A stretch of 64,000 nucleotides of DNA from Micropruina sp. (GCA_016711205.1 JADJTM010000001.1:806001-870000); one strand, 5' to 3'; positions 25,030 to 34,829 are shown, counted from the first letter of the stretch. The notes: generated by a model not told the origin, from the letters alone. Program-made: numbers and translations.

Positions 25030-26502
25030 TCAGCCCTCCTTCTGCATGCGGTCCCAGTTGGCCATCACCATGTCCATGCCGCCTACGTTGAAGAACGCCT
25101 GCTCGGCGATGTGGTCGACCTCGCCGTCGCAGATCATTGTGAACGCCTCGATGGTGCCGGCGAGCGGCACCGTCGAACCCTCGACGTTGGTGAACTTGGT
25201 GGCCATGTAGGTGTTCTGGCTGAGGAACTGCTGAATGCGGCGGGCACGACCCACCAGCACCTTGTCTTCTTCGCTGAGCTCGTCCACACCCAGGATCGCG
25301 ATGATGTCTTGCAGTTCTTTGTTGCGCTGCAGGATCTGCTTGACCCGGGTGGCGGTGTTGTAGTGCTCCTCACCGATGAACTGCGGGTCGAGAATGCGGC
25401 TGGTGCTGGTCAGCGGGTCGACCGCCGGGTACAGGCCGCGGGAGGCGACGGCGCGCGACAGCTCGGTGGTGGCGTCCAGGTGGGCGAACGTGGTGGCCGG
25501 GGCCGGATCGGTGTAGTCGTCGGCGGGCACGTAGATGGCCTGCATCGAGGTGATCGAGTGGCCGCGGGTCGAGGTGATCCGCTCCTGCAACTGGCCCATC
25601 TCGTCGGCCAGGTTGGGCTGGTAGCCCACCGCGGACGGCATCCGGCCCAGCAGGGTCGACACCTCGGAGCCGGCCTGGGTGAACCGGAAGATGTTGTCGA
25701 TGAACAGCAGCACGTCCTGGTTCATCACATCGCGGAAGTACTCCGCCATGGTCAGCGCCGACAGTGCCACCCGCAGCCGGGTGCCCGGCGGCTCGTCCAT
25801 CTGACCGAACACCAGGGCGGTGTCCTTCATCACGTCGGCCTCGATCATCTCGTGGATCAGATCGTTGCCCTCGCGGGTGCGCTCGCCCACGCCGGCGAAC
25901 ACCGAGGTGCCGCCGAAGGTGTGCGCGATGCGGTAGATCATCTCTTGGATCAGCACCGTCTTGCCGACGCCGGCGCCGCCGAACAGGCCGATCTTGCCGC
26001 CCTTCACGTAGGGGGTCAGCAGGTCGAGCACCTTGATGCCGGTCTCCAGCATCTCGGTCTTGGGTTCGAGCGCATCGAACTTCGGTGCCGGACGGTGGAT
26101 CGACCAGCGCTCGTTCACCTCGATCGTCGCGTTGTCCTCGTTCAGGCATTCGCCGGTGACGTTCCACACCCGGCCCTTGGTGACGTCGCCGACCGGCACC
26201 GAGATCGGGCCGCCGGTGTCACGGACGATCGCGCCGCGCCGCATGCCGTCGGTGGGCTTGAGCGAGATCGCCCGCACCAGGTTGTCGCCGATGTGCAGCG
26301 CAACCTCGGCGTAGATGGTGCGCGTGGGCTCGTCCGAGTCGTCGTCAGTCGCGTCGATGTCGATCAGCAGCGCGTTGTAGATGTCGGGCATGGCGTCGGC
26401 GGGAAACTCGACGTCGACCACCGGGCCGATCACGCGGGCCACCCGGCCGACGGCGTTCTGGTTGTCCTCAGCGGTGGTGTTGCTGTCCAGTGTCACGGTC
26501 AT
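25030..26502 (-). CDS. atpD: ATP synthase beta subunit
   Basis: Catalytic F1 subunit. GRVARVIGPVVDVEFPADAM opens the beta barrel. The nucleotide site has the P-loop GLFGGAGVGKTVLIQEMI, the catalytic region GVGERTREGNDL, Walker B DVLLFIDNIFRFTQAG and the DELSEED-like loop DELSEEDKVL. The ATG at 26502 (MTVTLDSN) has GAGAGTGG upstream and is preferred over the in-frame ATG at 26577, because the added residues overlap the atpG end and are not family-like. 490 residues. Confidence 0.97.
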   Translation of the reverse strand: MTVTLDSNTTAEDNQNAVGRVARVIGPVVDVEFPADAMPDIYNALLIDIDATDDDSDEPTRTIYAEVALHIGDNLVRAISLKPTDGMRRGAIVRDTGGPISVPVGDVTKGRVWNVTGECLNEDNATIEVNERWSIHRPAPKFDALEPKTEMLETGIKVLDLLTPYVKGGKIGLFGGAGVGKTVLIQEMIYRIAHTFGGTSVFAGVGERTREGNDLIHEMIEADVMKDTALVFGQMDEPPGTRLRVALSALTMAEYFRDVMNQDVLLFIDNIFRFTQAGSEVSTLLGRMPSAVGYQPNLADEMGQLQERITSTRGHSITSMQAIYVPADDYTDPAPATTFAHLDATTELSRAVASRGLYPAVDPLTSTSRILDPQFIGEEHYNTATRVKQILQRNKELQDIIAILGVDELSEEDKVLVGRARRIQQFLSQNTYMATKFTNVEGSTVPLAGTIEAFTMICDGEVDHIAEQAFFNVGGMDMVMANWDRMQKEG

Positions 26503-26524
26503 TGGTCCACTCTCGTTTCGTGCC

Positions 26525-27433
26525 CTAGTCCTGGGCTGCTGCATCGGCCAGTGCGCCCGCACCGCCGACGATTTCACTGATTTCCTGGGTGATCTCGGCC
26601 TGGCGCGCCTGGTTGGCCTCGCGGGTCAGGCTCTCGATCAGTTGCTGCGCGTTGTCGGTGGCCGATTTCATCGCCCGCTGCTGGCTGGCCAGTTGGGACG
26701 CGGCCGATTGCAGCAGGTAGAACCACACCCGGCTGCGCACATACATCGGCAGCAGCGCGTCCAGCACCGACTCGGGGTCGGGCTCGTACTCGAACAGCGG
26801 CATCACCTCGCCCTCGTTGGGCTCGTGCACCCCTTCGACGATCTCGAGCGGCAACAGGCGACGCGCGCGCGGCGTCTGATCGATCATCGAGAGCATGCGG
26901 GTGTAGACGCCGTAGATGGCGTCGACCCCACCGTCCTCGTACGGGGTGAGGAAGTCCTTGATCAACACGTCCGCGATCTCTTGCGCGTGCTCGTAGCGCG
27001 GGGCATCCGAGAACCCTTCCCACGACTGCCGCATGTCGATGCCGCGGAACTTCAGGTAGGTGATGCCCTTGCGTCCCACCGCGTAGCGGACGACCTCGAC
27101 CCCGTCCTGGCGCAGCCGCTCGGTGAGCCGGGCCGCGGTCTTGATCGCGTTGGCCGAGTACGCCCCGTTCATGCCTCGATCGGAGGTGATCATGAGCAAC
27201 GCGACCCGACGGACATTCTCGGACGGCTCGGTGAGCGGGTGGTCGGTGTGCGAGTACGTCGCCAGAGCCGACACCGCCCGGATCATCTCGGTGATGTAGG
27301 GCTCGCCCGCCTCGGCCGCCTGCTGGGCCTTGATGATGCGGGAGGCGGCGATCAGTTCCATGGCCCGGGTGATCTTCTTTGTGGCCGAGACCGACTTTCG
27401 TCGTTGTCTCAGCTCGCGCAGACTCGCAGCCAT
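26525..27433 (-). CDS. atpG: ATP synthase gamma subunit
   Basis: Rotor shaft of F1. The N-terminal helix AASLRELRQRRKSVSATKKI then TRAMELIAASRI, the central block ITSDRGMNGAYSANAIK, and the C-terminal helix RAMKSATDNAQQLIESLTRE then ANQARQAEITQEISEIVGGA are all typical. About 302 residues. The ATG at 27433 is used because the family sequence starts there; it is 4 bp from the atpA stop. Confidence 0.96.
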   Translation of the reverse strand: MAASLRELRQRRKSVSATKKITRAMELIAASRIIKAQQAAEAGEPYITEMIRAVSALATYSHTDHPLTEPSENVRRVALLMITSDRGMNGAYSANAIKTAARLTERLRQDGVEVVRYAVGRKGITYLKFRGIDMRQSWEGFSDAPRYEHAQEIADVLIKDFLTPYEDGGVDAIYGVYTRMLSMIDQTPRARRLLPLEIVEGVHEPNEGEVMPLFEYEPDPESVLDALLPMYVRSRVWFYLLQSAASQLASQQRAMKSATDNAQQLIESLTREANQARQAEITQEISEIVGGAGALADAAAQD

Positions 27434-27437
27434 ACCC

Positions 27438-29078
27438 TCAGTCCTGCTTTCGCTTCTCGATCGTCTCGACCGAGATCTCTTCGTCCTGCAGCGGCCGGTG
27501 GCCGTGTTCACCCTCGACCAGCGAGTGGCCGGCACGGGTGCGGAACTGCTTCTTGAACTCGCCGATCGCCTTGGTCACCGCATTGGCGGTGTCGTCGTCC
27601 CACTTGCCGGTCTCGGCGATGGTCGGCAACACCTCGGTGCTGTGCCGCAGGTACTCCAGCAGCTCCTTCTCGAACCGCAGGACGTCGTCGACGGGCACCT
27701 CGTCGAAGTGGCCGTTGACCCCGGCCCACACGCTGATCACCTGCTCTTCGACCGGGAAGGGGCTGTACTGCGGCTGGCGCAGCAGCTCGGTGAGCCGTGC
27801 CCCGCGCTCCAGCTGACGGCGCGAGGTGGCGTCCAAGTCGGAGGCGAACATGGCGAACGCCTGCATGTCGCGGTACTGGGCCAGGCCGATCTTCAGCGTG
27901 CCGGCGACCTTCTTCATCGCCTTGATCTGGGCGTCGCCGCCCACCCGCGACACCGAGATGCCGACGTCGATGGCCGGACGCTGGTTCGCGTTGAACAGGT
28001 CCGACTGCAGGAAGATCTGGCCGTCGGTGATGGAAATCACGTTGGTCGGAATGTAGGCCGACACGTCGTTGGCCTTGGTCTCGATGATCGGCAGCCCGGT
28101 CATCGAGCCGGCGCCGAGCTCGTCCGACAGCTTGGCGCAGCGCTCGAGCAGGCGGCTGTGCAGGTAGAAGACGTCACCGGGGTACGCCTCGCGGCCCGGC
28201 GGCCGGCGCAGCAGCAGCGACATGGCCCGATAGGCCTCGGCCTGCTTGGTCAGGTCGTCGAAGATGATCAGCACGTGCTTGCCGGCGTACATCCAGTGCT
28301 GGCCGATCGTCGAGCCGGTGTAGGGGGCGATGTACTTGAAGCCGGCCGGATCGGACGCCGGAGAGTGCACGATCGTGGTGTACTCCATGGCGCCGGCCTC
28401 GTCGAGCACCTGCTTGAGCGCCGCGATGGTCGACCCCTTCTGGCCGATCGCGACATAGATGCAGCGGACCTGCTTGGTCGGGTCACCGGTTTCCCAGAAG
28501 GCCTTCTGGTTGATGATGGTGTCGACCGCGATGGCGGTCTTGCCGGTCTTGCGGTCGCCGATGATCAACTGGCGCTGGCCGCGGCCGATCGGCGTCATCG
28601 CGTCGATGGCCTTGATGCCGGTCTGCAGCGGCTGCTTGACGCTCTGCCGATCCATCACGCCGGCCGCCTGCAACTCCAGGGCACGACGTTCCGGTAGGTC
28701 GGTGATGTCGCCCAGGCCGTCGATCGGGGTGCCCATGGCGTCCACCACCCGGCCGAGGTACCCGTCGCCGACCGGCACCGACAGGATCTCGCCGGTGCGC
28801 CGGACCGGCTGGCCCTCTTCGATGCCCTCGGAGTCGCCGAGCACCACGACGCCGATCTCGCGGACGTCGAGGTTCAGCGCGATTCCGCGGGTGCCGTTCT
28901 CGAACTCGAGCAGTTCGTTGGACATGCAGGAGGGCAGGCCCTCGACCTTGGCGATGCCGTCACCTGAGACGACCACGGTGCCGAGTTCTTCGCGACCCGC
29001 GGTCTCGGTGGTGAAGTTCGCCACGAACTTCTCCAGGGCATCCCGGATCTCGTCGGGACGAATAGTCAGTTCCGCCAT
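27438..29078 (-). CDS. atpA: ATP synthase alpha subunit
   Basis: Regulatory, non-catalytic F1 subunit, 546 residues. Motifs are the P-loop GDRKTGKTAIAVDTIINQKA, the PIGRGQRQLIIGD lead-in, Walker B HVLIIFDDLTKQAEAYRAMS, and the ALRRPPGREAYPGDVFYLHS-type block (LLLRR here). SRVGGDAQIKAMKKVAGTLK is the alpha signature. The acidic/basic C-terminal tail (GHSLVEGEHGHRPLQDEEIS) resembles the actinobacterial extension thought to restrain ATP hydrolysis. Confidence 0.97.
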   Translation of the reverse strand: MAELTIRPDEIRDALEKFVANFTTETAGREELGTVVVSGDGIAKVEGLPSCMSNELLEFENGTRGIALNLDVREIGVVVLGDSEGIEEGQPVRRTGEILSVPVGDGYLGRVVDAMGTPIDGLGDITDLPERRALELQAAGVMDRQSVKQPLQTGIKAIDAMTPIGRGQRQLIIGDRKTGKTAIAVDTIINQKAFWETGDPTKQVRCIYVAIGQKGSTIAALKQVLDEAGAMEYTTIVHSPASDPAGFKYIAPYTGSTIGQHWMYAGKHVLIIFDDLTKQAEAYRAMSLLLRRPPGREAYPGDVFYLHSRLLERCAKLSDELGAGSMTGLPIIETKANDVSAYIPTNVISITDGQIFLQSDLFNANQRPAIDVGISVSRVGGDAQIKAMKKVAGTLKIGLAQYRDMQAFAMFASDLDATSRRQLERGARLTELLRQPQYSPFPVEEQVISVWAGVNGHFDEVPVDDVLRFEKELLEYLRHSTEVLPTIAETGKWDDDTANAVTKAIGEFKKQFRTRAGHSLVEGEHGHRPLQDEEISVETIEKRKQD

Positions 29079-29136
29079 TGTTGGTCCTTGCTCTGTGGTC
29101 GTTCGTGCTGGGTTGTTCGTTGGGAAGGTCGTTGAA

Positions 29137-29931
29137 TCAGCTCAGTTGGCGGCGAGCGTGTTCGAGCCGGCCCGACACCGTGCCATCGATGATCTCGTCG
29201 CCCACGGTGACCCGGACCCCGCCCACGATCGTCGGGTCGATGACCACCTGCAGGCTGACGGCACGGCCCAGTTGCCGCCCCAGCACGCCGGTCAGGCGCT
29301 CGTACTGTTCACCGGTCAACGGGCTGGCGACCACCACACGGGCCACGGCACGGTCACGCTGGGCCGCGGCGAGGGTGAGGTAGCCCTGCAGGGTGAGCTC
29401 GAAGCTGCGGGTGCGGGCCGCGACCGCGCGCCGGGCCAGATAGACGGTGGCGGCATCGGCCTTGCCGGTGAGCAGGTCGCTGACCAGGTCCCGCCTGGCC
29501 GTCAAGGACGCCGACCGGTCGGCCAGCGCGGCACGCAGCGCGCCGTCGGCATCGACCACCCGGCTGAACCGGAACAGTTCGTCCTCGACCTGCTCCAGCG
29601 TCGAGGCCTGCTGGGCGTTGATGAACACCGCACGGACGCCCTGGCGTTCCAGGGCGGCCGCGAGACCCGAGGCGCTGCCCCACCGCTTGCCGGCCGCCTC
29701 GCGCAACACCTGCACGGTGGCGGGCGAGATGCGCTGGCCGAACAGGGCGTCGATGACGGCGCCACGGGCGTCCGGCTCGAGCCCGGGATCGGTGAGGGCG
29801 CGGCGCAGAGCCGGCTGCTGGTCGAGCACGTCGACCACAGCGAACAGCTCCTCGGCCAACTGGGGCGTGACCTGCTGGGCATCCAGCGCCGCGTCCAGCT
29901 CGCCGAGCCGCACCTCGGCGGTGTTGCTCAT
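29137..29931 (-). CDS. atpH: ATP synthase delta subunit
   Basis: Peripheral-stalk subunit that joins F1 to the b dimer. The C-terminal signature VASPLTGEQYERLTGVLGRQ then LGRAVSLQVVIDPTIVGGVR and VTVGDEIIDGTVSGRLEHAR is clear. The N-terminal helical domain spans about residues 1-180. At 264 residues it is longer than E. coli delta, as is usual for actinobacteria, but it is not fused to b as in mycobacteria. The start overlaps the atpF stop by 4 bp. Confidence 0.93.
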   Translation of the reverse strand: MSNTAEVRLGELDAALDAQQVTPQLAEELFAVVDVLDQQPALRRALTDPGLEPDARGAVIDALFGQRISPATVQVLREAAGKRWGSASGLAAALERQGVRAVFINAQQASTLEQVEDELFRFSRVVDADGALRAALADRSASLTARRDLVSDLLTGKADAATVYLARRAVAARTRSFELTLQGYLTLAAAQRDRAVARVVVASPLTGEQYERLTGVLGRQLGRAVSLQVVIDPTIVGGVRVTVGDEIIDGTVSGRLEHARRQLS

Positions 29932-30461
29932 ACCCGCTCCCCGCTGCTCGATTCGAGTTCGGCGATGAAGCGGTCGACGGTGCGCCGGGCCCGCTCGTCG
30001 TCATCGAGGGACTCGCCGACGATCTTGCCGGCGAGGTCGGTGGCCAGGCCGCCGACCTCGGTGCGCAGCGACTGGACGGCCTGGACGCGCTCGGCCTCGA
30101 TCTGCATCTTGGCGGTGGCCAGGATGCGGTCGGCCTCGCTCTGCGCCTGGGTGCGCATCTCGGCGAGGATCTGCGCCCCCTGAGTCTTGGCCTCTTCGCG
30201 GATCGTGCTGGCCTCTTCACGTGCACCGGCCAACTGGTCGCGGTACCGCTCCAGGGCCTCGGCCGCCTCGGCCTGGGCCATCTCGGCCTTTTCGATGCCG
30301 CCCTGGATCTCAGCGGCGCGTTCGGCATAGGTCTCTTCGAACCGCGGGACGACCACCTTGGCCATCACGTAGTAGATGATGCCGAAGAGCACGATGCCCG
30401 CGACGAACTCGGGGAACGCCGGCAGCAGCGGACCGAGGTCGATCTCAAGAATCGTGGTCAC
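29928..30461 (-). CDS. atpF: ATP synthase b subunit
   Basis: Stator subunit: one N-terminal membrane helix (about 15-40: FPEFVAGIVLFGIIYYVMAK) then a long charged coiled coil (RFEETYAERAAEIQGGIEKA, RYRDQLAGAREEASTIREEA). 177 residues. The GTG start lies 13 bp after atpE. A 4-bp overlap with atpH indicates translational coupling. Confidence 0.93.
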   Translation of the reverse strand: MTTILEIDLGPLLPAFPEFVAGIVLFGIIYYVMAKVVVPRFEETYAERAAEIQGGIEKAEMAQAEAAEALERYRDQLAGAREEASTIREEAKTQGAQILAEMRTQAQSEADRILATAKMQIEAERVQAVQSLRTEVGGLATDLAGKIVGESLDDDERARRTVDRFIAELESSSGERV

Positions 30462-30474
30462 TGGATGGACCCGA

Positions 30475-30699
30475 TCACTGAATGGCGAAGGCGAGGGCGA
30501 TGCCGATGATGGCGAGCGCCTCGACCACGGCGAAACCGATCCAGGCGGTGCTCATCAGGGCGCCACGGGCCTCTGGCTGGCGGGCGGTGCCGTTGATCAC
30601 GGCCGCGAACACCATGGCGACGCCGATGCCGGGGCCGATGGTGGCCAGGCCGTAGCCGATCATGTTGAGCGAGCCGGAGATCTCCAGGATGGGGAGCAT
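30475..30699 (-). CDS. atpE: ATP synthase c subunit
   Basis: A 74-residue hairpin of two membrane helices. The first has the Gly-rich face GYGLATIGPGIGVAMVF; the polar loop is ARQPEARG; the second is AWIGFAVVEALAIIGIALAF with the ion-carrying Glu60. Glu followed by Ala-Leu, rather than the Ser/Thr pattern of sodium-type rotors, suggests proton coupling (inference). The AAAGGAAACGT ribosome-binding site is strong, as expected for the most abundant subunit. Confidence 0.95.
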   Translation of the reverse strand: MLPILEISGSLNMIGYGLATIGPGIGVAMVFAAVINGTARQPEARGALMSTAWIGFAVVEALAIIGIALAFAIQ

Positions 30700-30734
30700 T
30701 ACGTTTCCTTTCGGAGGTTGGTCAAGGTGGGTGG

Positions 30735-31547
30735 TCAGTGGTCTTCGGCGAGGGACGACGCGACGTACTGAGCGGTCAGCACGGTGAAGATGTAGGCCTG
30801 CAGCACGCCGACGAAGATCTCGAGCGCGAAGATCGGGTAGGCCATCAGCAGCGAGGCGCCGCCGGCGATCTTGTACAGAAAGCTGGTCTGCTCCAGCAGC
30901 ATGGTGCCACCCACCACAAACACGATCACCACGAGGTGACCGGCGAACAGGTTGGCGAAAAGACGCAGGGCCAGCGTGACCGGACGAACGATGAAGTTCG
31001 ACAGGATCTCGAGCGGGATGATGATGATGTACAGCAGCGGCGGCACGCCCTTGGGCATCGTCATCATCTTGAGGTAGCCGCCGAGCCCGTGCTTGGCGAT
31101 GCCGACACCGTTGTAGAGCAGCCAGGTGAGCAGTGCCAACGCGTAGGCGTAGCCGACCCGCGAGAAGGTCGGGAACATGGTCAGGAAGAACTGGCCGAAG
31201 AGGTTGTTCACCAGAATGAACGAGAACAGCGCGACCAGGTACGGGGTGAACTTCTTGTAGTCGTGACCCAGGGCGTCGCGGCCGATGCCGTTGCGCACCA
31301 GGTTGTACAGCTGTTCGCCGCACCACTGCTTGAAGCCGGGAACGACCTTCTGGTCTTTGGACACCCACAGCCACATGACGATCACGATGATCGTGCCGAT
31401 GACGGCCTGCAGAAGGTACGTGTTCAGCCAGTCCATGCCCGCGTCCGGGAACAGCGGCTTGGGGTCGAAGCTGTGTACCCCCGGCGGCCAGTGCGAGCCT
31501 TCCTCGCCACCGCCCTCCAGCGGGATGATCAGGCCGAGCAGCCCCAT
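30735..31547 (-). CDS. atpB: ATP synthase a subunit
   Basis: Stator membrane subunit with the half-channels. The signature VRPVTLALRLFANLFAGHLV carries the essential Arg, followed by FALEIFVGVLQAYIFTVLTA. Other helices include PYLVALFSFILVNNLFGQFF. 270 residues. It is separated by 35 bp from atpE and 19 bp from the small gene upstream. Confidence 0.96.
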   Translation of the reverse strand: MGLLGLIIPLEGGGEEGSHWPPGVHSFDPKPLFPDAGMDWLNTYLLQAVIGTIIVIVMWLWVSKDQKVVPGFKQWCGEQLYNLVRNGIGRDALGHDYKKFTPYLVALFSFILVNNLFGQFFLTMFPTFSRVGYAYALALLTWLLYNGVGIAKHGLGGYLKMMTMPKGVPPLLYIIIIPLEILSNFIVRPVTLALRLFANLFAGHLVVIVFVVGGTMLLEQTSFLYKIAGGASLLMAYPIFALEIFVGVLQAYIFTVLTAQYVASSLAEDH

Positions 31548-31566
31548 CGCACCTCCTGCGTCGACA

Positions 31567-31782
31567 TCACGGTCGTCCGAACCTTCTGATCACCAGATAC
31601 ACCCCGGCCGCCATGCCCAGCACGATGCCCAACACCATCCAGTAGGACGTATGGAGCCACTGGTCGAGCAGCCAGCCGAGAAAGCCATAGAACAACGGTC
31701 CGGACAACAGATAGCTCAGGACCCGTAGACCCTGATCGATACCGTCGCCGCCCTCCATGACTTTCGGTGACTCTAGCAGCAT
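31567..31782 (-). CDS. AtpZ-like small membrane protein
   Basis: A 71-residue protein with two membrane helices (about 22-42: VLSYLLSGPLFYGFLGWLLD, and about 48-66: YWMVLGIVLGMAAGVYLVIR) and a basic C-terminus. This is the AtpZ/AtpI-like protein often encoded before atpB and thought to help c-ring assembly or Mg/Ca handling. A second ATG at 31758 is also possible. Confidence 0.75.
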   Translation of the reverse strand: MLLESPKVMEGGDGIDQGLRVLSYLLSGPLFYGFLGWLLDQWLHTSYWMVLGIVLGMAAGVYLVIRRFGRP

Positions 31783-31811
31783 GGCGACGACCCGCGCGAA
31801 CCCAGAACGGG

Positions 31812-32264
31812 CTAGCCGGACTGACCTTGGGGAGGGTCGAAGACAGGGATTCGCAGCCGCGAGAACGTCCAGATCTCAGCGGTCAACCAGCCCAATACCA
31901 CGACGATCGCCGTGACCGCGATCGCCACGCGGTTCATGCCGGCGAAGCGGGCCGGATCGCGGGCCAGCAGGATCAACGCCAGCGTGGGCAGGCCCACCCG
32001 GAACACGTACGAGCCGAGGGCGGCGATCATCACGATCTGCGGCTCGGCGTCCGCGACCCAGACCTGCACCGCTTGACCGAGGCCGAAGAACGCGAGCACG
32101 GCCAGCGCGGTGATCGCGGCGGTGATCGCGGCGCTCGGGCCGCCGACGAAGTACCAGACGCCGACCACGATCAGGGCGGCGGCGTGCCCACCCATCGCAC
32201 CGCCGGCCAGCAACCGGCGCGCACGCCGCGCGTCGGCGCTGACCGCGCGGGTTTCACGCGGCAC
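31812..32264 (-). CDS. AtpI-like ATP synthase accessory membrane protein
   Basis: A 150-residue protein with four predicted membrane helices (about 28-46, 47-69, 77-97 and 113-133). It contains VMIAALGSYVFRVGLPTLAL and ends with WTFSRLRIPVFDPPQ. Position (first membrane gene of the atp operon, overlapping the wecA-like stop by 11 bp) and topology match the actinobacterial AtpI-like protein, as in mycobacterial Rv1303. Sequence evidence alone would be weak. Confidence 0.7.
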   Translation of the reverse strand: MPRETRAVSADARRARRLLAGGAMGGHAAALIVVGVWYFVGGPSAAITAAITALAVLAFFGLGQAVQVWVADAEPQIVMIAALGSYVFRVGLPTLALILLARDPARFAGMNRVAIAVTAIVVVLGWLTAEIWTFSRLRIPVFDPPQGQSG

Positions 32265-33351
32265 GCCGCACCGGCTTCCAGGTCAGCCAGGCGGCGATGG
32301 TGATGCCGGCGACCAGGGCCGCGACGGCCCAGGCCGCCGTTGTCATGCCGATCATCAGTGAACCGAAGGCCAGCAGCGCCGTCCAGAGCCAGAGCAGAGC
32401 CACCGCACGGGCATGACTGTGGCCCAGTTCCATCATCCGGTGGTGCAGATGCTGCTTGTCGGCCTGGAACCACAGCCGTCCGGCGAGCGTGCGCCGCACG
32501 TAGGCCAGCACCAGGTCGCCCAGCGGCAGCGCCATCACCGCCAGCGGCAGAATCAGCGGCAGGTAGGCGTTGATGGCCAGCCCGGAGCCCTGCACCGCGA
32601 TCTGGGACGGGTCGAGCTGGCCGGTCAGGCTGATCATCGAGGTGGCCAGCAGAAAGCCCAGCAGCATCGAGCCCGAATCGCCCATGAACATGCGGGCCGG
32701 GTGCACGTTGTAGGGCAGAAAGCCCAGGCACATGCCGACGATCACCACGGTGATCAGGCTGGCCGTGGTGGCCCGCACCAGCTCCTGCTCGTAGCTCAGC
32801 CAGTAGGCGTAGGTGAAGAAGGCCATGGCTCCGATGGCGACCACGCCGGCCGCCAGCCCGTCCAGGCCGTCGATCAGGTTGATCGAGTTCACGCACAGAA
32901 AGATCAGCGCCATGGTGAGCACGATCGACATGGCGTCGTCCAGGGTGAGGATCGTGTCGGGCAGTGGAATCCAGTACACCTTGACCCCGTTGAGCACCAC
33001 GATGCCGGCGGCCAGCATCTGCCCGGCGATCTTGGCCAGGGCGTTCAGCTCGTACATGTCGTCCAGCACGCCGACGGCACAGATCACCAGGCCGGCGATG
33101 AACACCGCCCGGCTGTCGTGCGCCACCAGGTCGAAGCGGCCCAGCCACGGCAACTGGCCGGCCAGCAGGAGCGCGGCCGCCAAGCCGCCGAGCATGGCGA
33201 TGCCGCCGAAGTAGGGGATCGGACGGGTGTGCACGTCGCGGTCGCGCACGATCGCCACGGCGTTGTACCGAAAGGCCAGCCGCCGGCACAGACCTGCCGA
33301 CAGGTAGGTGAACCCGGCGGCGATCAGCAGGACCAGCAGATACTCACGCAT
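32254..33351 (-). CDS. wecA: Undecaprenyl-phosphate GlcNAc-1-phosphate transferase (WecA/TagO type)
   Basis: A polytopic enzyme that loads an N-acetylhexosamine-1-phosphate onto decaprenyl/undecaprenyl phosphate, starting cell-wall polymers such as arabinogalactan-like linkers or teichoic acids. Motifs are HTRPIPYFGGIAML, GVLDDMYELN (Mg-binding Asp pair), VNSINLIDGLDGLAAG, ARMFMGDSGSMLLGFL and QADKQHLHHRMMELGHSHAR. 365 residues, about 11 helices. The start at 33351 (MREYLLVLL) overlaps the ywlC stop by 8 bp. Confidence 0.92.
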   Translation of the reverse strand: MREYLLVLLIAAGFTYLSAGLCRRLAFRYNAVAIVRDRDVHTRPIPYFGGIAMLGGLAAALLLAGQLPWLGRFDLVAHDSRAVFIAGLVICAVGVLDDMYELNALAKIAGQMLAAGIVVLNGVKVYWIPLPDTILTLDDAMSIVLTMALIFLCVNSINLIDGLDGLAAGVVAIGAMAFFTYAYWLSYEQELVRATTASLITVVIVGMCLGFLPYNVHPARMFMGDSGSMLLGFLLATSMISLTGQLDPSQIAVQGSGLAINAYLPLILPLAVMALPLGDLVLAYVRRTLAGRLWFQADKQHLHHRMMELGHSHARAVALLWLWTALLAFGSLMIGMTTAAWAVAALVAGITIAAWLTWKPVRRAA

Positions 33352-34000
33352 CGGCGCCGAACAGCTGCTGGACGGCTTGCGCCAGTTCGTCACGCCCGAG
33401 CCGGCCTTCGCGCAGAATGCGGGGGTCGCCGGTGAGGTCGACGATGGTGGACGGCACGGCGTCGCTACCGGGGCCGGCGTCGAGATAGACCGCGACGGTG
33501 TCGCCGAGCTGTTCGAGGGCCTGCTGGATCGTGGTGGCGGCCTCGCCTCCGCTGACGTTGGCGCTGCTGACGGCGAGCGGACCGGTGCGACGCAACAGCG
33601 CCCGGGTGAAGTCGTGGTCGGGCACCCGCACGGCGATGGTGCCGCCGCGATCGCCCAGATCGAGCTGCAGGTCGGGGTGAGCCGTCACCACCACGGTCAG
33701 CGGACCGGGCCAGAACGCCTTGGCGAGATCGAGACCTGCGCGGCTCAGCCCGGTGGCGAGCGAGCGCAGCATCGACGGCTCGGCGATCAGCACCGGCGGC
33801 GGCATGTCACGGCCGCGCTGCTTGGCGTCGAGCAGGCGCTGCACCGCGGCGGCGTCGAAAGCGGCCGCACCGATGCCGTAGACGGTGTCGGTGGGCAGCA
33901 CGATGCACTCCCCCGCCCCGATCGCCGCCTCGGCGGCGGCCAGGGCCTGATCGGCCTGGGTGGCGCAATCGAAGAGCTGCGGATCGCTCACGAGGGCCAT
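33344..34000 (-). CDS. ywlC: Threonylcarbamoyl-AMP synthase (YrdC/Sua5 domain)
   Basis: Makes threonylcarbamoyl-AMP for the t6A37 modification of ANN-decoding tRNAs. The YrdC fold is clear: CIVLPTDTVYGIGAAAFDA, LLDAKQRGRDMPPPVLIAEP, FWPGPLTVVVTAH, GTIAVRVPDHDFTRALLRRT, GPLAVSSANVSGG, and the C-terminal STIVDLTGDPRILREGRL. 218 residues. The ATG at 34000 lies 13 bp inside the 3' end of prmC. Confidence 0.93.
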   Translation of the reverse strand: MALVSDPQLFDCATQADQALAAAEAAIGAGECIVLPTDTVYGIGAAAFDAAAVQRLLDAKQRGRDMPPPVLIAEPSMLRSLATGLSRAGLDLAKAFWPGPLTVVVTAHPDLQLDLGDRGGTIAVRVPDHDFTRALLRRTGPLAVSSANVSGGEAATTIQQALEQLGDTVAVYLDAGPGSDAVPSTIVDLTGDPRILREGRLGRDELAQAVQQLFGADA

Positions 34001-34829
34001 CCTGCCATCGTGGCCGTCCGGCTGGCCGTCACGAACCGCGGACGGTCGTTGTAGTCGCGATGGTCGTGCACCGAGCCGAAGCCGCCGTGCCGCACGAAGA
34101 CGTCCTGGGCACTCTCGTGCTGCACCTCGGCGTGCTCGGCGCACACCCGCCCGCCGGGGCGCAGCAGCCGGGCGGCGACCGTTGCCACGACCCGCAGCGC
34201 GTCCAGGCCGTCCGGGCCCGAGAACAGGGCCAGCGGGGGCTCGTGCTCACGCACCTGCGCCGGAATGCCGTCGTAGGCCTCCAGCGGCACATACGGCGGG
34301 TTGGCGATCACCAGGTCCACGGTGCCGTCCAGCTCGGGGAAGGCGTCGGCCATGTCGCCCTGCGCCAACGCGACCCCGGTGCCGGCGAGGTTCGCCGCCG
34401 CGTAGCGAACCGCCTCGACGCTGAGCTCGACCGCGTACTGGACGGCCGTCGGGAACTCGTCGGCGATGGCCAGCGAGATGGCTCCGGAGCCGGCGCACAG
34501 TTCGACCACGACCGGGTCCGGACGGCCCTCGCGCAGCCGATCCAGCGCCCAGCCGGTCATCACCTCGGTCTCTGGACGGGGGATGAACACCCCGGGCCCG
34601 ACGGCCACCTCGATATGCCGGAAGGGCGCGCGGCCGATCAGGTACTGGGTCGGGCGGCCGGTGGCGCGAGCGTCCACCAGGGAGTCGAAGTGGGCGACGA
34701 CGGCCTCGTCCACGGCGGGAACGGTGAGCAGCCGGGAGGTCGGCACCTGCAGCGCGGCGGCCAGCAGCAGCCGGGCGTCGGCGGCCGGGATGCGCTGCCC
34801 GGCCAGCCTGAGCAGCTGCGCGGCCGAGG

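Noticed and set aside
26502..26577. Upstream start for atpD at 26577
   Set aside because: It would overlap the end of atpG, and the extra 25 residues do not resemble a beta-subunit N-terminus.
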